6,354 nt of DNA, taken from NCBI GenBank assembly GCA_011065005.1, contig JAAKFP010000152.1, positions 1 to 6,354 of the forward strand, read 5' to 3'. Positions 1 to 5,339 of the stretch are shown here, piece by piece. A program made the position numbers and the translations under genes. Each line of letters starts with the position of its first letter. Positions within the stretch are counted from its first letter, which is position 1. Origin of the DNA: Chlamydiota bacterium (lineage in GTDB: Bacteria; Chlamydiota; Chlamydiia; Chlamydiales; Waddliaceae). The notes under the pieces are model-generated. The model made no database searches and was not told where the DNA came from. It was given only the letters and a program-made list of their open reading frames with translations.

Positions 1-598
1 CTATATACTTCCCCTTCAACTCTTGATCCAGAACAAGTCCGGTCACTCCAAAAAAAGGTTTAAAGCTATGGCAGGAAGCAAAGGGCATGTCGTAAGAAAA
101 AAGGACATCCCATTCAAAATAATCCGTTTCCCATCTACCCTTGGCAGAATCGAAAAACCCTTCAAACTCTTCCGTCGGTTCACTAACAAATAAAAGGTTG
201 CCGATAATACTATCATCGCGGGAAACGCTGGCGGAATCAGTGGATTGAATATAGCTCCCGGATAAATTTAAATCCCAACCACAAAAAACATCGGGTTTTG
301 AAAACATAATTCGAACCCCTGGCTCCCATTTCGGGCAGATGTGTTTAACCTTGAAATTGGACGCTGTTACCCCTTCTGTCGCATAATCCAAATCATCTAC
401 GCACGGCTTCCACCAAAGAAAATCTATACCAATATCAAAGCCACACGTATAGCAAGGTTCATAACTACATGGGTAACAACTATCCACCCAAGGCTCCTTT
501 TTTGAGCAACATTCATTATTGGCAAATACAGAAACAGCCGGAAACAAAAAAGCCAATATGACGACCATTTTTTTTGCATCTTTTACAAATTTGTTCAT
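1..598 (-). CDS. Cysteine-rich Lpg1974-family (MOMP-like) outer-membrane porin, N-terminal part
   Basis: This minus-strand frame is open from the ATG at 598 to the window edge: 199 codons, with the C-terminus missing. Residues 1-26 form a Sec signal peptide: basic start, hydrophobic core, likely cleavage after AVSVFA. The mature protein opens with a cysteine cluster (C30, C31, C41, C44, C49, C52, C66, C88, C106). It then shows the pattern of the Lpg1974 pore-forming family, a first strand GFDIGIDFLWWKP followed by DLDYA (residues 53-73), and PKWEPGVRIMF (89-99) as the typical WxPGxR strand. Alternating hydrophobic strands continue to the edge. The family forms outer-membrane beta-barrels; in Chlamydia-like bacteria related MOMP-like proteins are numerous. 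The many cysteines suggest disulphide cross-linking in the envelope (inference). AGGGG lies 5 nt before the ATG and fits a ribosome binding site. It is transcribed divergently from folP. The fold is fairly sure; the exact subfamily is open because the C-terminal half is not visible. Confidence -1.
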   Translation of the reverse strand, partial: MNKFVKDAKKMVVILAFLFPAVSVFANNECCSKKEPWVDSCYPCSYEPCYTCGFDIGIDFLWWKPCVDDLDYATEGVTASNFKVKHICPKWEPGVRIMFSKPDVFCGWDLNLSGSYIQSTDSASVSRDDSIIGNLLFVSEPTEEFEGFFDSAKGRWETDYFEWDVLFSYDMPFASCHSFKPFFGVTGLVLDQELKGKYI

Positions 599-737
599 TT
601 TCGCCCCTAAAGTCCAACGATTTTCAATACATAACATCCAGATTAACATAGGCTTTTTTACCAAAATTGGGCGTTGTTGTCTAATTATTTTTTATATTTT
701 ATAGCTTTGCGTGAGCCCTGGGTTTTACGCCCAGAAA

Positions 738-772
738 TTGGATTTTTACTTTTCCATCCTTTATGCTATATT
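738..772 (+). promoter_or_regulatory. Candidate promoter(s) for the folP operon
   Basis: Two overlapping sigma70-like readings exist: TTTACT (745-750) with a 16-nt spacer and TATATT (767-772), or TTGGAT (738-743) with an 18-nt spacer and TATGCT (762-767). Either would start transcription about 35-45 nt before the folP ATG. An AGGA at 805-808 sits 7 nt before that ATG. The 599-815 intergenic region must also hold the promoter of the divergent porin gene. There I see only an AT-rich block (about 682-703) with a TATAAA on the minus strand but no convincing -35. A small inverted repeat, CTGGG (718-722) and CCCAG (730-734), lies between the two sides. All of this rests on matching by eye. Confidence -1.
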
Positions 773-815
773 TCTAATCTAGAGTGAAAAGCTGTTTACT
801 AAGTAGGAATAGAGC

Positions 816-1637
816 ATGACCAGACGCAAACCCCAAATCATGGGAATCCTTAATGTCACCCCTGACTCTTTTTACGATAGATCCAGATGTTTCGAGACTG
901 ATAAAGCTATAGAACATGGAATTAGAATGTTTCAAGAGGGTGCCGATCTGATCGACATCGGCGGTGAATCCACTCGCCCAGGAGCTCCCCCTGTTTCCGA
1001 AGAGGAGGAAATGGCCCGTGTCATTCCCGTCATCAAAGCCCTAAAAAAGCAAATCCCCATTCCTATATCGATTGATACCCAAAAGCCTCGAATTGCTGAA
1101 ACGGCAATACAGGAAGGGGCCTCAATTCTCAATGACGTATCTGGGTTCCACGACCCGAAAATGATAGAGGTCGCCGCAAAGAGAAGCGTCAAAATCTGTG
1201 TAATGCACATGAAAGGATCTCCGAGAACAATGCAGGAAGATCCCCACTATGAAGAGGGAATACTCAACCATTTACTGTTGTGGATGGAAGAAAGGGCAAA
1301 AACCCTGATCGAGGCAGGAGTTCAAGAAAAGAATATTATTTTTGACCCCGGAATTGGGTTCGGAAAAACGGTTGAACATAATCTTGAAATTCTACACAAT
1401 CTGCAAAAATTTAAGGCGATGGGTTTCCCCATTCTGTTGGGGTTATCACGCAAATCGTTCATGGGAAAAATCGTCAATAAACCATCGCAAGACCTCCTTC
1501 CGACGACCATCGCCATGAATACAGTAGCCCTGATGGCGAACGTCGACATCATCAGAATACACGATGTAGCAGAGCATCGTCATGTCGTTGACGTATTGGA
1601 GAGGTATTTTGACGTTAACAAGGTGCAACAAGTTTAG
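816..1637 (+). CDS. folP: Dihydropteroate synthase (monofunctional)
   Basis: Condenses 6-hydroxymethyl-7,8-dihydropterin diphosphate with p-aminobenzoate to give 7,8-dihydropteroate, in cytoplasmic folate synthesis; it is the sulfonamide target family. At 273 residues it is the usual length of a single-domain DHPS, a TIM barrel. Visible signatures in order: MGILNVTPDSF (9-19, the first DHPS signature), DLIDIGGESTRPGA (44-57), SIDTQKP (85-91), ILNDVSG (104-110), VMHMKGSP (129-136), IFDPGIGFGKT (175-185), LGLSRKSF (208-215) and RIHDV (247-251). The pterin- and phosphate-binding residues expected in these loops (N13, D87, N106, D177, K213, R247, H249) are all present, so the enzyme looks active. 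The start is supported by AGGA at 805-808 and an in-frame stop just upstream. It lacks a fused HPPK (FolK) domain, which I recall in Chlamydiaceae. It is first of four co-directional genes; cdaA begins 3 nt after its stop. Confidence -1.
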   Translation: MTRRKPQIMGILNVTPDSFYDRSRCFETDKAIEHGIRMFQEGADLIDIGGESTRPGAPPVSEEEEMARVIPVIKALKKQIPIPISIDTQKPRIAETAIQEGASILNDVSGFHDPKMIEVAAKRSVKICVMHMKGSPRTMQEDPHYEEGILNHLLLWMEERAKTLIEAGVQEKNIIFDPGIGFGKTVEHNLEILHNLQKFKAMGFPILLGLSRKSFMGKIVNKPSQDLLPTTIAMNTVALMANVDIIRIHDVAEHRHVVDVLERYFDVNKVQQV

Positions 1638-1640
1638 ACG

Positions 1641-2444
1641 ATGACGTTTTTTCAATTTATAGTTCCAGCGCTAGAGATTCTGATCATCGCGATCGTAATC
1701 TATTACCTTCTGGGCTTCTTTTGGAACACCCGTGGGATGGATCTCATCTTTGGTGTTCTCGTCTTTGGAGTAATCTATGGAGCCGCCTCAATTTTCCAAC
1801 TACCGGTACTGCAAAAATTAATGTGGTATTTTGTAAACGTCGCAGTTATCGCGGTATTGATCATTTTTCAACCCGAACTACGACTCGCCTTGTCACGTTT
1901 AAGCGTAAAAGGAAAAAAATACCAAGAAATTACAGAATTCGACAGGTTTTTGGATGGCATCTCCCACGCAATCTTCCGACTAGCAGAAAGAAGAATCGGA
2001 GCACTCGTCATTTTGGAAAATCAAGACTCTTTAGATGAATTTGCCAACAAATCTGTAAAACTTGAAGCAGAATTTACTCCAGAGCTTTTAGAGTCTATCT
2101 TCAGCACGACTACCCCCCTTCATGATGGCGGAGTGATCATTCGAGGTACTTCCATCCTTTCCGCAGCAACCATTTTGCCCCTCGCGGATGAAAGTGCACA
2201 AATCACCAAATCCATGGGAACACGCCACCGCGCCGGACTTGGAATCAGCCAAATCACGGATGCCTTAGTAATTGTAGTATCTGAAGAAACAGGGCGAGTC
2301 TCAATTGCCCGCGATGGAATTATGACTCGTGGTGTAAAAACGGATCGCTTTAAAGGAATTATACGTAGTGTTTTTACTATACCAAAAACAACTATGGAAA
2401 CTGGATTGGATGTATTAGGTTGGCTTAAACGATGGAACCATTGA
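1641..2444 (+). CDS. cdaA: Membrane diadenylate cyclase (CdaA/DacA type)
   Basis: Makes cyclic di-AMP from two ATP at the inner membrane. Its 267 residues are normal for CdaA. Three N-terminal membrane helices are visible (about 9-27, 34-52 and 60-76), followed by FQPELRLAL (76-84), the junction typical of the family. The DAC domain follows: IGALVILE (119-126), TPLHDGGVIIRG (158-169), SMGTRHRAGLGIS (191-203) and VSEETGRVSIARDG. The catalytic D162-G163 and the nucleotide-binding R195-H196-R197 are present. The canonical DGA and RHRAA motifs read DGG and RHRAG here; I expect activity to be retained because the catalytic Asp and RHR are intact. The start lies 3 nt after the folP stop with no strong Shine-Dalgarno, so translation is probably coupled to folP. 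The 3' end overlaps ybbR by 13 nt. The cdaA-ybbR order matches the cdaA-cdaR order known from Firmicutes and Chlamydiae. Confidence -1.
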   Translation: MTFFQFIVPALEILIIAIVIYYLLGFFWNTRGMDLIFGVLVFGVIYGAASIFQLPVLQKLMWYFVNVAVIAVLIIFQPELRLALSRLSVKGKKYQEITEFDRFLDGISHAIFRLAERRIGALVILENQDSLDEFANKSVKLEAEFTPELLESIFSTTTPLHDGGVIIRGTSILSAATILPLADESAQITKSMGTRHRAGLGISQITDALVIVVSEETGRVSIARDGIMTRGVKTDRFKGIIRSVFTIPKTTMETGLDVLGWLKRWNH

Positions 2445-3682
2445 TCTCACGATTATTTTTTCAAAACTGGCAAAGGAAAGCAATCGCCCTCGTCGTGTCA
2501 ATTGTCGTCTGGATCTTCGTGAACCAGTCGATAACAGACATTAAGACGATCCCAAATGTTCCGGTACGCGTTGTCAATCTTCCTACAGATAAGACAATTA
2601 TTGGATTACAACCCAATGGATATCTCAGGGGCCGTGTTACTTTGACCCTTAGTGGCTCTAGGAACACCATCCAAGAACTAGAACAGGGCGACCTTGAAAT
2701 CCTCTTAGATGTTTCAATGGCTGACAACGATGACTGGGTGGTACAGATTACAAAAAAGAATCTCGTGAGTCTCAACCCCACCCTCGATCTGCGCCACCAT
2801 GTTCACTTTGTCAAGCACCCTGAATTTGTCGTCAAACTCAGCCAACTCATCACCGAAAAAGTTCCTATCTTAGTGAAGAAACCTCTTGGCAAACCTCCAG
2901 AAGGCTATGAATTTCTGAACATCTGGCCTGAACGACTCACACACACCCTAAGCGGCCCTAAGGAAGAAATTCAAAACCTGAAAATTCGAGGATTAAAACT
3001 TACTCTCGACATGAGTAACATCTCCAAGAAGGAGCTCGAAGCCCAGAAACAATCAAAGAAAGGAGGACATGACGATGAGATCAGCTTCTTTATTCCCGAG
3101 AAATGGAAGCAGGTTAACATTCCTTTCCGCCAGAACACCACCCAAAATATTAATGATCCTGAAGCAAAACATCTACGTATTGATCTCTTAAGAAAGCGGG
3201 TGCTACCTATTGGTAAAGAGATCCCTATCGTTATCTACTACCCAGCAAAATATAGCGCTAAGATCAACCCTAACACGCACTCGTTAGCCGAAACCGACGA
3301 AATCTATACCAAAAATGAGATCTCTCTATTTACTCCCCCACTATTTGTTCGTAATGTCAGCAGACTTTTCCTCGATATCGTCAGAGAAAATATCGAAATT
3401 GTCATCATCGCTGCACCAAAAAGCGAGAGAGAACTACTCCAATGGAGCATTGAAGTAATCGACCCTCGAGAAATGGAAGACACTTATGTCGCTTTTGTCA
3501 TTGTCGAACAAAAGGAGTCGGGATTAACGACTTCTGATGCAAGAAAAAGAGAGGAGTTGTTGAGAAAACGCTTTCAAGAGTATATGCAAAAGCTATCGCT
3601 ATATACAGAAAACGATGAAAGACTCAACATCACCGGAATTCTCGAAGGCGATAAAATCGTTGTCCGCAGCAACTTACAATAG
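2432..3682 (+). CDS. ybbR: YbbR-domain protein, CdaR-like regulator of CdaA
   Basis: A membrane-anchored extracytoplasmic protein of 416 residues. One N-terminal transmembrane helix (about 16-31, KAIALVVSIVVWIFV) is followed by the YbbR-family signature region VNQSITDIKTIPNVPVRVVN (30-49). A first YbbR repeat covers about 35-135, including GRVTLTLSGS (67-76). A second runs from about 139 to 250 (VPILVKKPLGKPPEGYE, then LTHTLSGPKEEI) and carries a Lys/Gly/Asp-rich stretch (QSKKGGHDDE) that looks like a linker. The rest (about 255-416) is more diverged, perhaps a degenerate third repeat plus a charged helical tail. In Firmicutes, CdaR binds CdaA and modulates c-di-AMP synthesis; the 13-nt overlap with cdaA supports the same partnership here (inference). 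It is shorter than the four-repeat Bacillus CdaR. In Firmicutes glmM usually follows; here rsmE does. The stop codon TAG is the first unit of the AGAT repeat. Confidence -1.
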   Translation: MEPLISRLFFQNWQRKAIALVVSIVVWIFVNQSITDIKTIPNVPVRVVNLPTDKTIIGLQPNGYLRGRVTLTLSGSRNTIQELEQGDLEILLDVSMADNDDWVVQITKKNLVSLNPTLDLRHHVHFVKHPEFVVKLSQLITEKVPILVKKPLGKPPEGYEFLNIWPERLTHTLSGPKEEIQNLKIRGLKLTLDMSNISKKELEAQKQSKKGGHDDEISFFIPEKWKQVNIPFRQNTTQNINDPEAKHLRIDLLRKRVLPIGKEIPIVIYYPAKYSAKINPNTHSLAETDEIYTKNEISLFTPPLFVRNVSRLFLDIVRENIEIVIIAAPKSERELLQWSIEVIDPREMEDTYVAFVIVEQKESGLTTSDARKREELLRKRFQEYMQKLSLYTENDERLNITGILEGDKIVVRSNLQ

Positions 3683-3708
3683 ATAGATAGATAGATAGAT
3701 AGATAGAT
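3679..3708 (+). repeat. Perfect AGAT tetranucleotide tandem repeat (7.5 units) at the ybbR-rsmE junction
   Basis: Thirty nucleotides read as uninterrupted ATAG/AGAT units: seven full AGAT copies at 3681-3708, plus AT in front. The tract starts inside the ybbR stop codon (3680-3682) and ends 3 nt before the rsmE ATG, so it occupies the place of the rsmE ribosome binding site; no GGAGG-like sequence is visible. Because the unit is 4 nt, TAG occurs in all three frames, so any read-through stops within it. Such microsatellites are prone to slipped-strand mispairing. A copy-number change would shift the distance between upstream sequence and the rsmE start without altering either protein. Confidence -1.
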
Positions 3709-3711
3709 CCT

Positions 3712-4428
3712 ATGCCCATTGACAGATTTTTCTACGACTCCCCTTTCACAACACACCAAAAAGTGCAGCTTGAAGGAATAGAATTTCATCACCTAGCACA
3801 TGTCACACGCGCAAAACCAGGGGTAGTATTAGAACTAGTCAATGGAAAAGGGCAACTTGCTTCCGCTTCTTTGGAAAAGGTCGAAAAACGAAATGCTACA
3901 CTCTACATCGAGAAAATCTTGGAGAAACCAAAGCCACCCTTCTCTGTCATCCTAGCCCAAGCCATACCAAGAATCCAGCGATTAGACTTCATCATCGAAA
4001 AAGGGACAGAACTCGGACTGACCGAACTATGGCTCTTTCCCGGCCAGCACAGTGAGAGAAAAAATCTCAACGAACATCAACTCGACCGCTTACGAACCAT
4101 CACTATTGCCGCCATGAAGCAGTGCGGCAGGCTACACCTGCCCACGATTACGATCAAGCCCCCGCTTTCAAAATGGGAACCAATACACTTTTCCTCTTTT
4201 TTTGGAGACCTATCTCCAGACGCCCCTCCCCTGCTTCAATCATGGCAACAAAATCCACCTAAAGATGGCATCATTTTCTTCATAGGTCCAGAAAGTGGTT
4301 TTAGTGATAAAGAGGAAGAAATTTTGGGAAATCTTGGAGCTAACGGTGTCAAGTTGCACCACAACATTTTACGCACCGACACAGCCTCTCTAGCCGCCCT
4401 CACCCTCATCAACCACCTGAATTACTGA
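3712..4428 (+). CDS. rsmE: 16S rRNA m3U1498 methyltransferase, RsmE family
   Basis: SAM-dependent methylation of N3 of U1498 in helix 44 of 16S rRNA (E. coli numbering), in the 30S decoding region. The protein has 238 residues, typical of the family. The N-terminal PUA-like RNA-binding part includes MPIDRFF, then FHHLAHVTRAKPG (25-37). The C-terminal SPOUT (knotted) domain shows LAQAIPRIQRLDFIIEKGTE (81-100, the family motif with EKGTELG), then AAMKQCGR, FIGPESGFS (190-198, the SAM-binding GPEGG-type loop) and ILRTDTA (219-225, canonical LR-T-TA). The catalytic fold is therefore complete; GPES for GPEG is a minor variant. The ATG at 3712 is chosen because MPxxRFF is the normal start of RsmE. 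It lies 29 nt after ybbR and has no clear Shine-Dalgarno, the AGAT repeat taking its place. Its 3' end overlaps the convergent gene at 4422-5198 by 7 nt, and no terminator is seen. Confidence -1.
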   Translation: MPIDRFFYDSPFTTHQKVQLEGIEFHHLAHVTRAKPGVVLELVNGKGQLASASLEKVEKRNATLYIEKILEKPKPPFSVILAQAIPRIQRLDFIIEKGTELGLTELWLFPGQHSERKNLNEHQLDRLRTITIAAMKQCGRLHLPTITIKPPLSKWEPIHFSSFFGDLSPDAPPLLQSWQQNPPKDGIIFFIGPESGFSDKEEEILGNLGANGVKLHHNILRTDTASLAALTLINHLNY

Positions 4429-5198
4429 TCATATCTTCCGGTATCACCGTCTCTTGGTATATGAATGACGAGTGCTTTGATAAAATCGTCCCACTTCTGG
4501 GCAAGAATAAAGCCATATATTATAGAAACCTCTATTCCCACTATACTCGCAAAATCATGAATATATTCGTCCTTCATATTTTCGATGCCCATCTCATCCT
4601 TTAAACTATCCGAAATACCATCAAAAAATTCACTCCAAATCATTCCTCCCCTCTTTCTAACATTGTGGGCATACGCTTTCAATTCTTCATCGGTGAAAAC
4701 ACATTCCAAAAATCTCAAGGGATGTAAATGGATAATCCTATCTCCTGCATGACGCAATTGTTTCATGTTGCCCAACAAACTTGGCAGAGATTTCGTCGAT
4801 AGGCTTTTTAAGATAAATCGAATGTCATTTTTTTCTCCTTTCGACACCAAAGAAAAATAATTTCGATACCCTGGATAAGTTTTCTTAGGAATCAGCTCTT
4901 CTTCATCATAGGAATCGTTTTTTGTACCCAACCAAAAAACCTGTCCTTCCTCGGCATAGAGTTTCTCAGAAATACCAAATACTCTTCCCTCAGAAATGAG
5001 AAGCTGCTGTTCCAAAGGAATGCCCGTGATTGTTTCGAGGTTCTCCATCAATTCAGCAACTTTTGCATTTATCGGAACCTCTAAGACACAAACCTCACCA
5101 GAGGTAACTTTGATCAAGACACTATTTCCTAATACTATGGAAAAAATGCTTGCAAAAACAAGTGTAAACCCCGTAAGCAATCTTCTATAACTGTTCAT
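4422..5198 (-). CDS. Secreted protein with N-terminal ubiquitin-like domain and unknown C-terminal domain
   Basis: 258 residues. Residues 1-25 look like a Sec signal peptide (YRR start, hydrophobic core to IVLG). Residues 25-72 align with ubiquitin 1-48 without a gap at a constant offset of 24. Identical pairs: K30/K6, G34/G10, L39-E40-V41/L15-E16-V17, G59-I60-P61/G35-I36-P37, Q64-Q65/Q40-Q41, L67-I68/L43-I44 and G71/G47. Residues 73-90 fit the rest of the fold with a short deletion, ending in QVFWL as the last strand. No terminal Gly-Gly follows, so it would not be a conjugatable ubiquitin. Residues ~107-258 are probably helical, with AGDRIIHLHPLRFLECVFTD (151-170) and IWSEFFDGI as the most structured-looking parts; I do not recognise this domain. 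The start is well supported: AAGGAGGAGG (5210-5201) precedes the ATG. An exported envelope protein or host-directed effector is inferred; function unknown. Confidence -1.
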   Translation of the reverse strand: MNSYRRLLTGFTLVFASIFSIVLGNSVLIKVTSGEVCVLEVPINAKVAELMENLETITGIPLEQQLLISEGRVFGISEKLYAEEGQVFWLGTKNDSYDEEELIPKKTYPGYRNYFSLVSKGEKNDIRFILKSLSTKSLPSLLGNMKQLRHAGDRIIHLHPLRFLECVFTDEELKAYAHNVRKRGGMIWSEFFDGISDSLKDEMGIENMKDEYIHDFASIVGIEVSIIYGFILAQKWDDFIKALVIHIPRDGDTGRYDQ

Positions 5199-5219
5199 GG
5201 CCTCCTCCTTATTTAAAAA

Positions 5220-5229
5220 AGGTATACCT
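5220..5229. promoter_or_regulatory. 10-bp perfect palindrome, possible operator
   Basis: AGGTATACCT is a perfect palindrome. It overlaps the proposed -10 and transcription start of the minus-strand ubiquitin-like gene and lies 10 nt upstream of that gene's Shine-Dalgarno. Its position would suit a repressor site, but a 10-bp palindrome in AT-rich sequence can occur by chance. Confidence -1.
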
Positions 5230-5256
5230 ATAGCGGAGAATGAATAATCGGTTCAA
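5227..5256 (-). promoter_or_regulatory. Candidate promoter of the ubiquitin-like gene
   Basis: On the minus strand TTGAAC (5256-5251) is followed after 18 nt by TATAGG (5232-5227). Each hexamer matches 4 of 6 sigma70 consensus bases. Transcription would start near 5220, leaving a leader of about 22 nt that contains the strong AAGGAGG site. It lies back to back with the stronger plus-strand promoter in the same 137-bp intergenic region. Confidence -1.
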
Positions 5257-5271
5257 GCTATTTTTAACTGA

Positions 5272-5301
5272 TTGACAAGGATTTCCCTCAACTTATATAA
5301 A
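5272..5301 (+). promoter_or_regulatory. Sigma70-type promoter of the outer-membrane protein gene
   Basis: A perfect TTGACA (5272-5277) is followed by a TATATAAAA block. TATATA at 5294-5299 gives a 16-nt spacer, and TATAAA at 5296-5301 an 18-nt spacer. This is the best promoter match in the window. Transcription would start near 5305-5310, about 25-30 nt before the ATG at 5336. The sequence between has no Shine-Dalgarno close to the start. Confidence -1.
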
Positions 5302-5327
5302 AGGCAATTTTGAAATATTCATAGTAC

Positions 5328-5339
5328 ATGACCCTATGA
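5328..5339 (+). other. Possible minimal upstream ORF overlapping the next start
   Basis: ATG ACC CTA TGA reads as a three-codon ORF whose stop TGA overlaps the start of the outer-membrane protein gene (ATGA at 5336-5339). It lies within the predicted leader. No Shine-Dalgarno precedes either ATG, so use of this mini-ORF is only a possibility; chance occurrence is quite likely. Confidence -1.

Noticed and set aside
519..704. Plus-strand ORF of 61 codons
   Set aside because: It runs antisense over the start and signal peptide of the porin gene, and its product is a low-complexity Phe/Ile-rich string; no ribosome binding site.
718..734. CTGGG/CCCAG inverted repeat as a terminator or riboswitch
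   Set aside because: The stem is only 5 bp, no T run follows directly and no gene ends nearby; it may be chance.
932..1655. Three minus-strand ORFs (69-92 codons) inside folP
   Set aside because: Shadows of a clear folP coding frame; no ribosome binding sites or family features.
1721..2038. Plus-strand ORF of 105 codons inside cdaA
   Set aside because: A frame-shifted reading of cdaA with an Arg/Thr-rich product of no domain character.
2461..2781. Minus-strand ORF of 106 codons inside ybbR
   Set aside because: Antisense shadow of the ybbR transmembrane and first-repeat region.
3574..3792. Minus-strand ORF with IYLS repeats
   Set aside because: The apparent peptide repeat is only the AGAT microsatellite translated on the other strand.
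4996..5190. Plus-strand ORF of 64 codons
   Set aside because: Antisense to the ubiquitin-like domain and signal peptide, which have the stronger evidence (SD, domain match).
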